NCBI GenBank assembly: GCA_024691305.1
Contig: JAILNS010000039.1
Location: forward strand, 186,001-250,000
Direction: 5' to 3'
Source of the DNA: Lachnospiraceae bacterium
GTDB lineage: Bacteria > Bacillota > Clostridia > Lachnospirales > Lachnospiraceae
DNA length: 64,000 nucleotides
The stretch's first letter is position 1. Every line of letters begins with the position of its first letter. A model generated the notes under the pieces. It saw only the letters and a program-made list of their open reading frames with translations. It ran no database searches and was not told where the DNA came from. This document shows, in pieces, positions 53,144-64,000 of this stretch. A program made the translations under genes and the position numbers.

Positions 53144-54562
53144 ATGGTGTCTTCAGGTAACAACAACTACAATAAACAGTATCCCGAAAAAAAGAAAACG
53201 AACTATGCCGCTTTGTTTCTTATAACTCTTGTCGCGGTGGTGGGAGTCGGAGTGGTTTTTTTTGTAATATACGGATTTGCTACCGGAAGGATCGGAAACA
53301 ATTCAAAGACGGCGGCTGATGCGGCAGAACTTAACGAAATGGCTCAAAGTGACGGGAACGGAAATGACCTTGGCGGGGAGTATTCGGGAAGAGAGCCGAT
53401 AAGCGACGATGATCCGGCAGTTCTTAGTGCATCCCAGGGAAAAAAGGATAATGGGCAGGATACAAGTGATGCTCAGGCTGAGACTGACACCGACGGTTCA
53501 TATAAGAGCCGTTATAGCGGAGTGTATGAGCGATACGGAGATGATCTTGACGATCCCGAATATCTGGCGGCCAATAACATAATTGTTATGGATTCCAGAG
53601 ACAGCGACGAGTCTAATGTTTCTCTGACATTTGGCGGAGATATCCTTTTTGATGATGAATATGCCGTGACTGCAACGCTGCTGCAAAACGGAGGGAATAT
53701 TTCATCCGGTATAGATCAGGGGCTTTTAGACATGATGCACTCATCCGATATCACCATGGTCAACAATGAATTTCCTTATACATACGGCGGAACCCCGACA
53801 GAAGGCAAAACCTATACATTCCGTGCTGATCCCGACAAGGTTCACTGGCTAGACGATATGGGAGTAAATGCCGTGGGTATAGCCAATAATCATGCCTTCG
53901 ATTTCGGTGAACAGGGCTTTTTGGATACCCTTACAACGCTCGAAGAGGATAATATGCCTTATTGCGGAGGAGGGCGAAATATTAATGAGGCTTCTGCTCC
54001 GTTGTATTTTGTTGTAGACGACATAAAGATAGGAATAGTAGCAGCCACACAGATAGAGAGACTGGATAATCCGGATACAAGGGGAGCAACAGATGCTCTT
54101 CCGGGGGTTTTCAGATGCCTTAACCCCGACAGACTGCTATCGGTGGTATCTGACATGGGTAACAAATGTGATTTTGTTGTCGTGTTCATTCACTGGGGAA
54201 CCGAGTCAACGAACGAAATTGACTGGCTGCAACAGGATCAGGCTCCCAAACTTGCCGATGCCGGGGCGGATCTTATCATAGGCTCGCATCCGCATGTGCT
54301 TCAGCCGATAAGCACTACTAAGGGGGTTCCGGTCGTATACAGCCTGGGTAACTTCTGGTTTAATTCCAAAGAACTTGATACCTGTCTTGTGCAGGCAAAT
54401 CTGGATGCTTCGGGACTTAAATCCCTTCGGTTTATCCCCTGCCGTCAGGTCGGATGCCGGACATATCCGGCCGCCGGGGAGGAATATACAAGGATCATAA
54501 ATGATATGCGTGCCATGTATGGCTCTGCCGCTATAGGCGATGACGGGGTTATTTCTTATTAA
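53144..54562 (+). CDS. CapA-family membrane-anchored protein
   Basis: A 472-residue protein with an N-terminal anchor (about 22-45), an acidic Gln/Asp/Ser linker (to about 150) and a CapA/PGA_cap domain: VSLTFGGDILFDDEYAV, NNEFPYTYGG, IANNHAFDFGEQGF, VFIHWGTEST and GSHPHVLQPI. It resembles the CapA-like protein at 2151 in domain order but has a different anchor. Such proteins occur in poly-gamma-glutamate loci, yet no pgsB/C genes lie near. It sits between rplA and the rplJ leader, with a terminator before it and a promoter after it, so it is its own unit. Confidence 0.8.
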   Translation: MVSSGNNNYNKQYPEKKKTNYAALFLITLVAVVGVGVVFFVIYGFATGRIGNNSKTAADAAELNEMAQSDGNGNDLGGEYSGREPISDDDPAVLSASQGKKDNGQDTSDAQAETDTDGSYKSRYSGVYERYGDDLDDPEYLAANNIIVMDSRDSDESNVSLTFGGDILFDDEYAVTATLLQNGGNISSGIDQGLLDMMHSSDITMVNNEFPYTYGGTPTEGKTYTFRADPDKVHWLDDMGVNAVGIANNHAFDFGEQGFLDTLTTLEEDNMPYCGGGRNINEASAPLYFVVDDIKIGIVAATQIERLDNPDTRGATDALPGVFRCLNPDRLLSVVSDMGNKCDFVVVFIHWGTESTNEIDWLQQDQAPKLADAGADLIIGSHPHVLQPISTTKGVPVVYSLGNFWFNSKELDTCLVQANLDASGLKSLRFIPCRQVGCRTYPAAGEEYTRIINDMRAMYGSAAIGDDGVISY

Positions 54563-54581
54563 TTTGTGATAACATTGGGGC

Positions 54582-54610
54582 TTGACATTAATACGGGCGC
54601 GTGATATTGT
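54582..54610 (+). promoter_or_regulatory. promoter of the rplJL leader transcript
   Basis: TTGACA (54582-54587), 17 bp, TATTGT (54605-54610), a few bases before the L10 leader. Confidence 0.75.
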
Positions 54611-54614
54611 ATCA

Positions 54615-54748
54615 AAGGTTATAAAACCATGCCGAAGACAGCAGGTACCAAAGCGACTGTGTCGCATGAAGGTGTAAGCGAAGCGCCTGCCGAGGAATGA
54701 GTTATTTTAGACTTAGTACTCCTGTCTTTGGACGGGAGTTTTATTTTT
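54615..54748 (+). ncRNA. ribosomal protein L10 leader with attenuator
   Basis: The leader begins ACCATGCCGAAGACAGCAGGT and contains the pairing CAGGT...CCTGCCGAGG typical of the L10(L12)4-binding leader in Firmicutes. It ends with ACTCCTGTC (54718-54726) paired to GACGGGAGT (54731-54739) plus TTTTATTTTT, the attenuator terminator. L10-L12 binding should promote termination, a negative feedback on rplJ-rplL. Confidence 0.88.
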
Positions 54749-54811
54749 GCCTGCCAAGTGCGGCATACGATATAACTCTTTCGGCAATTATATTAAGAAG
54801 GAGGAAAAGAA

Positions 54812-55477
54812 ATGGCAAAGGTTGAATTAAAGAAACCTATCGTGGATGAAATCTCTGCGAACATTAAAGATGCCCAGTCAGTTGTACTTGTAGACTATCG
54901 TGGTCTTACGGTTGACGAGGACACCAAGCTTCGTAAGGAACTCCGCGAGAACAATGTAACTTACAAAGTGTACAAGAATACCTTTATGAACTTTGCATTC
55001 AAGGGCACCGATTTTGAAGGCCTTGCACCTTATCTTGAGGGTCCCAGTGCTATAGCGATCTCAACAGAAGATGCTACCGCACCTGCAAGAGTGCTTTCCA
55101 AGTTTGCAAAGACAGCACAGGCACTTGAAATCAAAGCCGGTGTTGTGGAAGGTACAGTATACGATGCTAAGGGTATTGAGGACATAGCAAAAGTTCCTTC
55201 AAGAGAAGAACTTCTCTCCAAGATGCTTGGCAGCTTGAAGTCCCCTATCTCGAACTTCGCACGTGTTCTCAACCAGATAGCCGAGAAGGGCGGAGCAGGA
55301 TCCTGCGAGCCTGCTGAAGAAGCAGCAGCACCCGCTGAAGAAGCAGCAGCACCCGCCGAGGAAGCGGCAACAGCCAAAGAAGCACCCGCCGAGGAAGCGG
55401 CAGCAGCCAAAGAAGCACCTGCCGAAGAAGCACCCGCCGAGGAAGCAGCAGCAGCTGAAGAAGCTCCCGCGGAATGA
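54812..55477 (+). CDS. rplJ: 50S ribosomal protein L10 with Ala/Glu-rich tail
   Basis: A 221-residue protein; AAGGAGGAAAAG precedes ATG. Residues 1-168 match L10: VDYRGLTVDEDTKLRKELREN and KSPISNFARVLNQIAEKG. L10 anchors L7/L12 dimers to the ribosome stalk. Residues about 169-221 form a low-complexity tail of Ala, Glu and Pro (repeats of PAEEAAA and AKEAPAEE, DNA 55310-55474), beyond the L7/L12-binding helix. Typical L10 is 165-175 residues, so the tail is an extra extension of unknown effect. Confidence 0.95.
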   Translation: MAKVELKKPIVDEISANIKDAQSVVLVDYRGLTVDEDTKLRKELRENNVTYKVYKNTFMNFAFKGTDFEGLAPYLEGPSAIAISTEDATAPARVLSKFAKTAQALEIKAGVVEGTVYDAKGIEDIAKVPSREELLSKMLGSLKSPISNFARVLNQIAEKGGAGSCEPAEEAAAPAEEAAAPAEEAATAKEAPAEEAAAAKEAPAEEAPAEEAAAAEEAPAE

Positions 55478-55514
55478 TCGATTAAGTAACTAATATATTT
55501 AGGAGGAAAAAATA

Positions 55515-55895
55515 ATGGCAAAGATGTCCACACAGGAATTTATAGATGCAATTAAAGAGCTCTCTGTACTTGAGCTCAATGATCTTGTAAAAGCATGCGA
55601 AGAAGAGTTCGGTGTTTCTGCAGCAGCAGGTGTTGTAGTTGCAGCAGCAGGAGCAGGCGATGGCGGCGCAGCAGCAGAAGAGAAGAGCGAATACGATGTT
55701 GAGCTTACCGAAGTTGGTGAGAACAAGGTTAAGGTTATCAAGGTTGTTCGTGAAGCTACAGGCTTAGGTCTTAAGGAAGCTAAAGACCTTGTTGACAGCG
55801 CTCCCAAGGTTATCAAGGAAGCAGCAAGCAAGGAAGAAGCTGAAGAGATCAAGACTAAACTTGAAGCTGAAGGCGCTAAGGTTACTCTTAAGTAA
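55515..55895 (+). CDS. rplL: 50S ribosomal protein L7/L12
   Basis: A 126-residue protein: N-terminal dimerisation helix ([31 protein letters not shown]), Ala-rich hinge, and C-terminal domain ([41 protein letters not shown]). It recruits translation factors. AGGAGGAAAAAATA precedes the ATG and the gene is co-transcribed with rplJ. Confidence 0.96.
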   Translation: MAKMSTQEFIDAIKELSVLELNDLVKACEEEFGVSAAAGVVVAAAGAGDGGAAAEEKSEYDVELTEVGENKVKVIKVVREATGLGLKEAKDLVDSAPKVIKEAASKEEAEEIKTKLEAEGAKVTLK

Positions 55896-55918
55896 TCAAA
55901 TCTATCAAAAAGATTTTC

Positions 55919-55945
55919 TCGGGGATGCATCTTAAGCATCCCCGA
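55919..55945 (+). terminator. hairpin after rplL
   Basis: TCGGGGATGC (55919-55928) pairs with GCATCCCCGA (55936-55945). The following bases are TATTCTTAAT, a weak T run, so it may be a partial terminator or a processing site between rplL and rpoB. Confidence 0.7.
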
Positions 55946-55989
55946 TATTCTTAATAAATTCAAAATTTTTATATTCATTAATATTTTCC

Positions 55990-56018
55990 TTGACGTTATA
56001 TAGTGTTTGCGATACAAT
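55990..56018 (+). promoter_or_regulatory. promoter of rpoBC
   Basis: TTGACG (55990-55995), 17 bp, TACAAT (56013-56018), giving rpoB its own promoter besides read-through from rplL. Confidence 0.65.
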
Positions 56019-56099
56019 GGATGATGCGCCATTATGGGTGAGGTATGCTCTTTTGCGCCCAAAAATGGCTCAAAATAAGAAAAACGGGGTGATTTGTCA

Positions 56100-59000
56100 A
56101 TGGAGAAAAACAGGATACATCCGGTGACCGCAGGCAAAAATCTACGTATGACCTATGCTAAGCAGAGGGAAGTACTTGAGATGCCCAATCTGATAGAAGT
56201 TCAGAAGAACTCCTACAGATGGTTTCTGGAAGAAGGTTTGAAAGAGGTGTTTGATGACATCTCTCCGATTTCCGACTATAGCGGCCGCTTGAGTCTGGAA
56301 TTCGTTGACTATGAGTTATGCGAAGATGACGTCAAGTATTCTATTGAGAAATGCAAGGAACGTGATGCTACCTATGCTGCTCCCATGAAGGTGAAGGTTC
56401 GTCTTATAAACAAAGAGAACGACGAGATCACCGAACATGAGATATTTATGGGCGATCTTCCGCTTATGACCGAGACCGGTACTTTTGTGATCAACGGTGC
56501 CGAAAGAGTCATAGTATCACAGCTTGTCAGATCACCCGGCATATATTATTCGATAAGCCATGACAAGATCGGTAAGACTCTTTATTCATGTCAGGTTATT
56601 CCCAACAGAGGTGCCTGGCTTGAGTATGAGACCGATTCGAGTGATGTGTTCTATGTTCGTGTGGATCGTACACGTAAGGTTCCTGTAACAGTACTTATCC
56701 GTGCAATGGGTGTAGGTACTAATGACGAGATCAGGGAACTCTTTGGTGACGAGCCCAAGATCGAAGCTACCTTTGCGAAGGATCTTTCCGAAAATTCCCA
56801 GGAAGGTCTGCTTGAATTATATAAGAAGATACGTCCCGGCGAGCCCTTAAGCGTTGAAAGCGCAGAGAGCCTTGTTAACGGTATGTTCTTTGATGCAAGA
56901 AGATATGACCTTGCAAAAGTCGGCAGATACAAATTCAATAAAAAACTGATGTTCAGAAACCGTATAGCAGGACATGTTCTCGCAGAGGACGTCGTTGATG
57001 CTACTACCGGTGAGATCATTGCAACAGCGGGTGAGACTGTCTCACGTGAACTTGCAGACAGGATACAGAATGCTGCAGTTCCCTCTGTGACTGTTCAGAC
57101 AGAAGAACGTAATGTTAAAGTACTGTCTAACCTTATGGTTGATATTACCAACTTTATCGAATGTGAGCCGAAGGAACTCGGGGTCACAGAACTTGTTTAT
57201 TATCCCGTGCTTCGCCAGATAATTGAGGAATATGCAGAAGATCCCAACGGTCTTGCGGAAGCTATCCAGTCAAATATTCACGAGCTTATCCCGAAGCATA
57301 TAACCCGTGAAGACATACTTGCCAGCATTAATTACAATATGCATCTTGAGTATGGCGTAGGAAATGATGACGATATCGATCATTTGGGAAATCGTCGTAT
57401 CCGTGCTGTCGGCGAGCTGCTCCAGAACCAGTATCGCATTGGTATGTCAAGACTTGAGAGAGTCGTACGTGAGCGCATGACCACTCATGATGCCGAGGAT
57501 GTTTCCCCTCAGGCTCTTATAAATATCAAGCCTGTTCAGGCTGCTGTAAAAGAGTTCTTCGGTTCATCACAGCTTTCACAGTTCATGGACCAGAACAACC
57601 CGCTCGGTGAGCTTACTCATAAGAGACGTCTTTCGGCACTTGGTCCCGGCGGTCTGTCACGTGATCGTGCCGGATTCGAGGTTCGAGACGTACACTACAC
57701 TCACTACGGACGTATGTGTCCCATAGAGACACCTGAAGGACCTAACATCGGTCTTATCAACTCACTCGCAAGCTATGCTCGCATTAACGAGTATGGTTTT
57801 GTTGAGGCGCCTTATCGTAAGATAGACAAGTCAGATCCGGAGAACCCGAGAGTTACCGATGAAGTTGTATATATGACAGCAGATGAAGAGGATAATTATC
57901 ACGTGGCGCAGGCTTCTGCTCCACTTGACGAAAAAGGATACTTCAGACGTCCAACCGTATCCGGCAGATACAAGGATGAGACACAGGAATATTCCAAGAG
58001 TATGTTCGATTACATGGACGTTTCACCCAAGATGGTATTTTCCGTGGCTACTGCGCTCATACCTTTCCTTCAGAACGACGATGCAAACCGTGCTCTGATG
58101 GGATCAAACATGCAGCGTCAGGCAGTTCCGCTTCTGTTTACGGAAGAGCCCGTCGTAGGTACCGGTATGGAACCCAAGGCTGCTATGGACTCGGGTGTAT
58201 GTGTACTTGCAAAAGAAGCAGGTACAGTATCATATGTATCTACAGAACTCATCAAAGTTGTCAATGACAGTGACGGCAAGGAGACAGAATATAAGCTTTC
58301 CAAGTTTGCAAGATCCAACCAGTCCAACTGTTATAATCAGAAACCTATAGTTGTAAAAGGCAATCATGTTGAAGCCGGTGAAGTTATAGCCGATGGTCCT
58401 TCTACCTGCGGCGGCGAACTGGCACTCGGTAAGAACCCTCTTATCGGATTTATGACATGGGAAGGCTACAATTACGAGGACGCAGTTCTCCTTAGCGAGC
58501 GTCTTGTACAGGATGATGTATATACTTCAGTTCATATAGAGGAATACGAGGCAGAAGCACGTGATACCAAGCTTGGTCCCGAGGATATCACAAGGGATGT
58601 ACCCGGTGTCGGTGAAGATGCTCTTAAGAACCTTGACGACAGAGGAATCATCCGTATAGGCGCAGAGGTTCGTGCGGGAGATATCCTTGTAGGTAAAGTT
58701 ACTCCCAAGGGAGAGACAGAACTTACCGCAGAAGAGAGACTTCTTCGTGCAATATTCGGAGACAAGGCAAGAGAAGTACGTGATACATCTCTTAAAGTTC
58801 CTCACGGAGAATACGGTATCGTAGTTGATGCCAAGGTATTTACCAGGGAGAACGGCGATGAACTCTCACCCGGTGTAAACCAGGCAGTAAGAATCTATAT
58901 AGCTCAGAAACGTAAGATATCCGTAGGTGATAAGATGGCCGGACGTCACGGAAACAAGGGTGTTGTTTCACGTGTGCTTCCCGTAGAAGATATGCCTTAT

Positions 59001-60044
59001 CTTCCCAACGGACGCCCGCTTGACATAGTCCTTAATCCTTTGGGCGTGCCTTCACGTATGAATATCGGACAGGTCCTTGAGATCCACCTTTCTCTTGCAG
59101 CCAAGGCACTTGGCTTTAATGTAGCCACACCTGTGTTTGACGGCGCAAAAGAGAATGATATCATGGATACCCTTGATCTTGCCAATGACTATGTAAATCT
59201 TCCTTTTGACAAAGAAGAAGCAAAGGCAGCAGAGTGGAAAGAAAAGGGCATAAAGGAAACATTCAAAGATAAGTACAAAGATACACTTCTTCCCGAGGTT
59301 ATGGATTATCTTTCCGAGAACCGTGACCACAGAGAACTCTGGAAGGGTGTTCCGATAAGCAGAGACGGTAAGGTTTGGCTCAGAGACGGCCGTACCGGTG
59401 AGTTGTTTGATTCACCCGTAACCATAGGTCATATGCATTACCTTAAACTGCACCACCTTGTAGATGATAAGATCCATGCACGTTCTACAGGTCCTTATTC
59501 ACTTGTTACACAGCAGCCCCTCGGTGGTAAAGCCCAGTTTGGTGGCCAGCGTTTCGGTGAGATGGAAGTTTGGGCTCTTGAAGCGTACGGTGCAGCTTAT
59601 ACACTTCAGGAAATACTGACGGTTAAGTCCGATGATGTTATGGGTCGTGTTAAAACATACGAAGCCATCATCAAAGGTGAAAATATACCGGAGCCCGGTA
59701 TACCTGAATCTTTCAAGGTGCTCTTAAAAGAACTTCAGTCTCTCGGACTTGATATCAAAGTACTCAGAGACGACGGCAGCGAAGTTGAGATCAAGGAACA
59801 GGTTGACTATAGTGACAGCGTGTTCAGATATGAACTGGATGCCAGAAGTCAGGGACATAATAAAGAGGATGAATCGCTCGGAAATCTCGGATACAGTGAG
59901 CAGGAATACAACGAAGACACAGGCAGTTTTGAATCTGCCGATGATGATTCTTTTGAAGATTCTGAGGATGTTTCCGATTTTGAAGATGACGATAACTATG
60001 AAGTGGAAGAATCTTTTGACGATACTGACACTGATGATATGTGA
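56100..60044 (+). CDS. rpoB: DNA-directed RNA polymerase subunit beta
   Basis: A 1314-residue protein. The start is ATG 56100, 8 bp after GGGG; a TTG two codons upstream is too close to the binding site. The rifampicin region reads [18 protein letters not shown] then [14 protein letters not shown], keeping the Asp, His and Ser that are usually altered by resistance mutations, so it looks rifampicin-sensitive. Other landmarks are [17 protein letters not shown] and [16 protein letters not shown]. The last 60 residues form an acidic tail rich in Asp and Glu ([13 protein letters not shown]). rpoC starts 26 bp downstream. Confidence 0.97.
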   Translation: MEKNRIHPVTAGKNLRMTYAKQREVLEMPNLIEVQKNSYRWFLEEGLKEVFDDISPISDYSGRLSLEFVDYELCEDDVKYSIEKCKERDATYAAPMKVKVRLINKENDEITEHEIFMGDLPLMTETGTFVINGAERVIVSQLVRSPGIYYSISHDKIGKTLYSCQVIPNRGAWLEYETDSSDVFYVRVDRTRKVPVTVLIRAMGVGTNDEIRELFGDEPKIEATFAKDLSENSQEGLLELYKKIRPGEPLSVESAESLVNGMFFDARRYDLAKVGRYKFNKKLMFRNRIAGHVLAEDVVDATTGEIIATAGETVSRELADRIQNAAVPSVTVQTEERNVKVLSNLMVDITNFIECEPKELGVTELVYYPVLRQIIEEYAEDPNGLAEAIQSNIHELIPKHITREDILASINYNMHLEYGVGNDDDIDHLGNRRIRAVGELLQNQYRIGMSRLERVVRERMTTHDAEDVSPQALINIKPVQAAVKEFFGSSQLSQFMDQNNPLGELTHKRRLSALGPGGLSRDRAGFEVRDVHYTHYGRMCPIETPEGPNIGLINSLASYARINEYGFVEAPYRKIDKSDPENPRVTDEVVYMTADEEDNYHVAQASAPLDEKGYFRRPTVSGRYKDETQEYSKSMFDYMDVSPKMVFSVATALIPFLQNDDANRALMGSNMQRQAVPLLFTEEPVVGTGMEPKAAMDSGVCVLAKEAGTVSYVSTELIKVVNDSDGKETEYKLSKFARSNQSNCYNQKPIVVKGNHVEAGEVIADGPSTCGGELALGKNPLIGFMTWEGYNYEDAVLLSERLVQDDVYTSVHIEEYEAEARDTKLGPEDITRDVPGVGEDALKNLDDRGIIRIGAEVRAGDILVGKVTPKGETELTAEERLLRAIFGDKAREVRDTSLKVPHGEYGIVVDAKVFTRENGDELSPGVNQAVRIYIAQKRKISVGDKMAGRHGNKGVVSRVLPVEDMPYLPNGRPLDIVLNPLGVPSRMNIGQVLEIHLSLAAKALGFNVATPVFDGAKENDIMDTLDLANDYVNLPFDKEEAKAAEWKEKGIKETFKDKYKDTLLPEVMDYLSENRDHRELWKGVPISRDGKVWLRDGRTGELFDSPVTIGHMHYLKLHHLVDDKIHARSTGPYSLVTQQPLGGKAQFGGQRFGEMEVWALEAYGAAYTLQEILTVKSDDVMGRVKTYEAIIKGENIPEPGIPESFKVLLKELQSLGLDIKVLRDDGSEVEIKEQVDYSDSVFRYELDARSQGHNKEDESLGNLGYSEQEYNEDTGSFESADDDSFEDSEDVSDFEDDDNYEVEESFDDTDTDDM

Positions 60045-60070
60045 TCCCTTAAGGGTAAAGGAGAATTACG

Positions 60071-63000
60071 ATGCCTGAATACAAGCAAGATAATTATCAG
60101 CCTATAAGTTTTGATGCGATCAAGATAGGACTTGCGTCCCCCGAGGCAATAAGGGGATGGTCAAGAGGAGAAGTCACAAAGCCCGAGACCATTAACTATC
60201 GTACATTAAAACCTGAAAAAGACGGACTTTTTTGTGAAAAGATATTTGGTCCCAGCAAGGACTGGGAGTGCCACTGCGGTAAGTATAAGAAGATACGCTA
60301 TCGTGGCGTTATCTGCGACAGATGTGGTGTTGAGGTAACCAAAGCCAGTGTAAGACGTGATCGTATGGGTCACATCGATCTGGCTGCCCCTGTTTCACAT
60401 ATCTGGTATTTCAAGGGAATACCCAGCCGCATGGGCCTTATTCTGGATCTCAGCCCCAGAGTACTTGAGAAGGTTCTCTACTTTGCTTCATACATAGTAC
60501 TTGACCCTGCAGATGCAGATCTTGAATACAAGCAGATACTTACGGAAAAAGAATATACGGATGCGCGTGAAGCATTTGGATACAAATTCCGTGTGGGAAT
60601 GGGTGCAGAGGCTATCAAGGAACTGCTCTGCGATATCGATCTTGAAAAAGAAAACGATGAACTCAGAACCGCTCTTGCAGACTCCACAGGTCAGAAAAAG
60701 GCCAGGATCATCAAGAGACTTGAAGTTGTTGAAGCCTTCAGAGAATCCGGAAACAGACCTGAATGGATGATCCTTGATGCGATCCCGGTAATCCCTCCGG
60801 ATCTTCGTCCTATGGTTCAGCTTGATGGCGGACGTTTTGCAACATCCGATCTTAATGATCTTTACCGCAGGATAATAAACCGTAACAATCGTCTTAAGAG
60901 ACTTATGGATCTGGGAGCTCCCGATATCATCGTACGTAACGAAAAGCGTATGCTTCAGGAAGCTGTAGATGCACTCATCGATAACGGTAGAAGAGGCCGC
61001 CCTGTAACAGGCCCCGGAAATCGTCCTCTTAAGTCACTTTCCGATATGCTTAAGGGTAAGAGCGGACGTTTCCGTCAGAACCTCTTAGGAAAGCGTGTTG
61101 ACTATTCCGGACGTTCGGTTATCGTTGTAGGTCCCGAACTTAAGATATACCAGTGCGGTCTTCCCAAGGAGATGGCTATCGAGCTGTTTAAGCCTTTTGT
61201 TATGAAGGAACTTGTCGGAAGAGGCATATCTCAGAATATCAAAAATGCGAAGAAACTCGTTGACAGACTTGATACTCAGGTTTGGGATGTCTTGGAGGAC
61301 GTTATTCATGAGCATCCCGTAATGCTTAACCGTGCTCCTACACTTCACAGACTTGGTATACAGGCATTTGAGCCTATTCTTGTAGAAGGTAAGGCTATCA
61401 AACTCCATCCCCTTGTATGTACGGCATTTAACGCCGACTTCGACGGAGACCAGATGGCGGTTCATCTTCCTCTTTCGGTAGAGGCACAGGCAGAGTGCAG
61501 ATTCTTACTGCTCTCACCCAACAACCTGCTTAAGCCTTCCGATGGCGGTCCCGTGGCCGTTCCTTCACAGGATATGGTCCTTGGTATCTATTACCTCACG
61601 CAGGAAAGAGAAGGCTCTGTAGGCGAGGGCAAGTGCTTCCATAATCTTAACGAAGCGATACTTGCTTATGAGAATAAGTTTATAACCCTTCACTCGAAGA
61701 TCAAGGTTAAGGTTTACGGTACCGATGAAAACGGTAATCAGGAATATGCCATTGTTGAATCCACACTCGGAAGATTCCTGTTTAATGAAGCACTTCCTCA
61801 GGATCTCGGATATGTAGACCGTACTGTTCACGAGAACAAGTACAAGCTTGAAGTTGACTTCCATGTAGGTAAGAAAAAACTTAAAGAGATCCTTGAAAAA
61901 GTCATAAATACTCACGGGGCTGTAAAGACAGCCGAGGTTCTTGATAAGATCAAGGATACCGGATATCATTATTCAACGATCGCTGCCATGACCGTTTCCA
62001 TTTCGGATATGACGGTTCCCGCAGAGAAGGAGCAGATGCTTGAAGAAGCTCAGGAGATCGTTAATAAAATTGATATGAACTACAGAAGAGGTTTGACTAC
62101 CGAAGAAGAGCGTTACCGCGGAGTTGTTCAGACATGGACCAAGGTAGATAACGATCTTACGAAGAAACTTCTTGACGGTCTTGATAAATACAATAACATT
62201 CACATGATGGCCGATTCCGGTGCCCGTGGTTCCGATCAGCAGATCAAGCAGCTTGCAGGTATGCGTGGACTTATGGCAGATACGACCGGTCGTACCATAG
62301 AGCTTCCTATCAAGTCTAACTTCCGTGAAGGTCTTGATGTACTTGAATATTTCATGTCGGCTCATGGTGCCCGCAAGGGTCTTTCCGATACCGCTCTTCG
62401 TACAGCCGACTCAGGTTACCTGACCAGACGTATGGTTGATGTTTCACAGCATCTTATCATTCGTGAGGTAGACTGCTGTGAAGGCAAAGAGGATATTCCC
62501 GGACTTAACGTATTTGAGTTCAGGGAAGGTAAGGCTATGGTTGAGTCCTTTAAGGACAGGATCACAGGCAGATATACATGTGAAGACGTCTATGATAAGG
62601 ACGGAGAGATCATAGTCAAGAAGAATCATATGATCACTCCCAGCCGTGCTGCAAGAATAATCAATTCAGGAGTGGACGCTGATAAGAACCCTCTTGAGAC
62701 CGTCAAGATAAGAACAATTCTTACCTGCCGTTGCAAAAACGGTATATGTGCTAAGTGCTACGGTGCAAACATGGCTTCCGGTGAACTTGTTCAGGTTGGT
62801 GAAGCAGTAGGTATCATCGCTGCACAGTCGATCGGTGAGCCCGGTACACAGCTTACGATGAGAACCTTCCATACCGGTGGTGTTGCCGGTGAGGATATCA
62901 CACAGGGTCTTCCTCGTGTCGAGGAACTTTTCGAGGCACGTAAGCCTAAGGGTCTTGCTATAATCGCTGAATTCGGCGGTAAGGTTGAGATCAAGGATAC

Positions 63001-63739
63001 CAAGAAAAAGCGTGAAATAGTGATCACTGACGATAAGGAAGGTGATTCAAAGGCATATCTCATCCCTTATGGATCCAGGATCAAGGTAATGGAAGGGGAT
63101 GTAGTTCAGGCCGGAGACGAACTTACCGAAGGTAGCGTAAATCCTCACGATCTTCTTAAGATCAAAGGTATTGAAGCGGTACAGAATTATATGCTTCGTG
63201 AAGTTCAGAAGGTTTATCGTCTGCAGGGTGTTGATATCGCAGATAAGCATATCGAAGTTATAGTCCGCCAGATGATGAAGAAGATCAGAATTGAAGAATC
63301 GGGTGATTCCGAGTATCTTCCCGGAACACTTGTTGATGTCCTTGATTATGAAGATCTTAATGAAAGACTTACTTCAGAGGGTAAGGCTCCTGCAGAGGGT
63401 GTACAGATAATGCTTGGTATAACCAAAGCAGCTCTGGCAACCAATTCCTTCCTGTCGGCAGCTTCATTCCAGGAGACGACCAAGGTTCTTACCGAAGCAG
63501 CTATCAAGGGTAAGGTAGACCCGCTTATCGGACTTAAGGAAAATGTCATCATAGGTAAGCTGATACCTGCCGGAACAGGTATGAAGAGATACAGAAACGT
63601 ATCGATCAGTACCGATATCAGAAAAGATATAGAGATAGATTTCGGTGATTCCGAAAATGCGGAAGAAGGAAGCGAAGCTGTAGCTGCTACCGAAGAAGTT
63701 ACAGAGGAAGCACCTGTTGAGTCGGGAGCAACCGAGTAA
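60071..63739 (+). CDS. rpoC: DNA-directed RNA polymerase subunit beta'
   Basis: A 1222-residue protein. Near the N-terminus is the zinc finger C-x-C-x12-C-x2-C (CHCGKYKK and CDRCGVEVT). The active-site Mg-binding loop is [12 protein letters not shown]. Later segments include the trigger-loop area [26 protein letters not shown] short acidic/Ala tail ends the protein. GGAG precedes the ATG and a terminator follows, so it closes the rpoBC unit. Confidence 0.97.
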   Translation: MPEYKQDNYQPISFDAIKIGLASPEAIRGWSRGEVTKPETINYRTLKPEKDGLFCEKIFGPSKDWECHCGKYKKIRYRGVICDRCGVEVTKASVRRDRMGHIDLAAPVSHIWYFKGIPSRMGLILDLSPRVLEKVLYFASYIVLDPADADLEYKQILTEKEYTDAREAFGYKFRVGMGAEAIKELLCDIDLEKENDELRTALADSTGQKKARIIKRLEVVEAFRESGNRPEWMILDAIPVIPPDLRPMVQLDGGRFATSDLNDLYRRIINRNNRLKRLMDLGAPDIIVRNEKRMLQEAVDALIDNGRRGRPVTGPGNRPLKSLSDMLKGKSGRFRQNLLGKRVDYSGRSVIVVGPELKIYQCGLPKEMAIELFKPFVMKELVGRGISQNIKNAKKLVDRLDTQVWDVLEDVIHEHPVMLNRAPTLHRLGIQAFEPILVEGKAIKLHPLVCTAFNADFDGDQMAVHLPLSVEAQAECRFLLLSPNNLLKPSDGGPVAVPSQDMVLGIYYLTQEREGSVGEGKCFHNLNEAILAYENKFITLHSKIKVKVYGTDENGNQEYAIVESTLGRFLFNEALPQDLGYVDRTVHENKYKLEVDFHVGKKKLKEILEKVINTHGAVKTAEVLDKIKDTGYHYSTIAAMTVSISDMTVPAEKEQMLEEAQEIVNKIDMNYRRGLTTEEERYRGVVQTWTKVDNDLTKKLLDGLDKYNNIHMMADSGARGSDQQIKQLAGMRGLMADTTGRTIELPIKSNFREGLDVLEYFMSAHGARKGLSDTALRTADSGYLTRRMVDVSQHLIIREVDCCEGKEDIPGLNVFEFREGKAMVESFKDRITGRYTCEDVYDKDGEIIVKKNHMITPSRAARIINSGVDADKNPLETVKIRTILTCRCKNGICAKCYGANMASGELVQVGEAVGIIAAQSIGEPGTQLTMRTFHTGGVAGEDITQGLPRVEELFEARKPKGLAIIAEFGGKVEIKDTKKKREIVITDDKEGDSKAYLIPYGSRIKVMEGDVVQAGDELTEGSVNPHDLLKIKGIEAVQNYMLREVQKVYRLQGVDIADKHIEVIVRQMMKKIRIEESGDSEYLPGTLVDVLDYEDLNERLTSEGKAPAEGVQIMLGITKAALATNSFLSAASFQETTKVLTEAAIKGKVDPLIGLKENVIIGKLIPAGTGMKRYRNVSISTDIRKDIEIDFGDSENAEEGSEAVAATEEVTEEAPVESGATE

Positions 63740-63777
63740 TAAGAGCAGGAAACTGAGTAATATTTGATTAGAAACAG

Positions 63778-63807
63778 ACAGCCGGTGCAATATGCACCGG
63801 CTGTTTT
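63778..63807 (+). terminator. terminator after rpoC
   Basis: ACAGCCGGTGCA (63778-63789) pairs with TGCACCGGCTGT (63793-63804), followed by TTTTA. It lies 38 bp beyond the rpoC stop and ends the transcription unit. Confidence 0.95.
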
Positions 63808-63873
63808 ATGTTGCAGATATTATTTGATTAATGATCGTTTATTGTATATGTATCCTTTGGGCCGGGGAAACGG

Positions 63874-64000
63874 TCATTGCAAAGTATCGAGTCTTCTGTG
63901 AATGCGTGGATCCTCGTATTTGTCCAGAAAATCAAGACCAAGATACTCGATCGAGTCCGCAAATCTTACATTATCAACCTGAGTTATAACAGAAACGATC
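63874..64000 (-). CDS. 3' end of an unidentified gene (partial)
   Basis: A minus-strand frame enters from the right edge and ends at TGA (63874-63876). It reads ITQVDNVRFADSIEYLGLDF then DKYEDPRIHRRLDTLQ, a soluble-looking helical end. It converges with the rpoC terminator. No family is recognised in these 41 residues. Confidence 0.55.
   Translation of the reverse strand, partial: IVSVITQVDNVRFADSIEYLGLDFLDKYEDPRIHRRLDTLQ

Noticed and set aside
56651-57019. Minus-strand frame inside rpoB
   Set aside because: Ser/Leu/Arg-rich shadow of a universally conserved gene.

Overview
The window looks like a chromosomal segment of a motile, plant-polysaccharide-degrading, butyrate-forming Firmicute of the family Lachnospiraceae; a Butyrivibrio/Pseudobutyrivibrio-type rumen or gut organism is the best guess. 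Grounds: the Firmicute order rpmG-secE-nusG-rplK-rplA ... rplJ-rplL-rpoB-rpoC, a ptb-buk butyrate pair, many intracellular glycoside hydrolases, strong AGGAGG ribosome binding sites, and flagellum/chemotaxis genes. The genus is inference. No CRISPR array, insertion sequence, transposase or prophage was seen. The only clear gene decay is a frameshifted hipA remnant beside a tRNA-Arg.

Layout. 1-5 kb: end of an unidentified gene, a YjfB-type small protein, a GH43 glycosidase, a CapA-like lipoprotein, and a radical SAM gene preceded by a 21-codon ORF. 5-9 kb: LysR regulator, small (p)ppGpp synthetase, and a two-component system. 8.8-14.7 kb: SGNH esterase, GH115 alpha-glucuronidase and a repeat-rich membrane protein; with the GH43 this forms a xylan side-chain removal locus. 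14.8-16.1 kb: cobalamin riboswitch driving a DUF4430 protein and an ECF-type S component. 16-32 kb: mixed housekeeping and accessory genes: MCP, AraC regulator, polytopic membrane protein, split chromate transporter, nucleoside hydrolase, a ParB-like/HAD fusion with its HAD-only partner, and a SulP/glycerate kinase/MATE-HATPase operon. 33-37 kb: uronate locus (RpiB-type isomerase, GH88, DUF2264). 37-40 kb: ptb-buk and a GH53 galactanase. 40-49 kb: a LacI regulator, an uncharacterised 617-residue protein with an overlapping zinc-ribbon gene, and a MalEFG-type sugar transporter with an alpha-amylase lipoprotein. 49-50.7 kb: a FliD-like gene with a structured leader. 50.8-63.8 kb: ribosomal protein and RNA polymerase genes with a CapA-like gene inserted, the L10 autoregulatory leader, and a terminator after rpoC. 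A gene fragment runs off the right edge on the minus strand.

How the parts fit. Most polysaccharide enzymes lack signal peptides, so they probably act in the cytoplasm on imported oligosaccharides; the alpha-amylase and the sugar-binding protein are lipoproteins at the cell surface. The released sugars would feed glycolysis and butyrate formation through ptb-buk. A palindrome with core TTGCGCAA lies before both the LacI gene and the binding-protein gene, implying one regulon for alpha-glucan use. The most novel-looking items are the 21-residue ORF beside the radical SAM gene, the ParB-like/HAD pair, the MATE-HATPase fusion, and the B12-controlled DUF4430/S-component pair.
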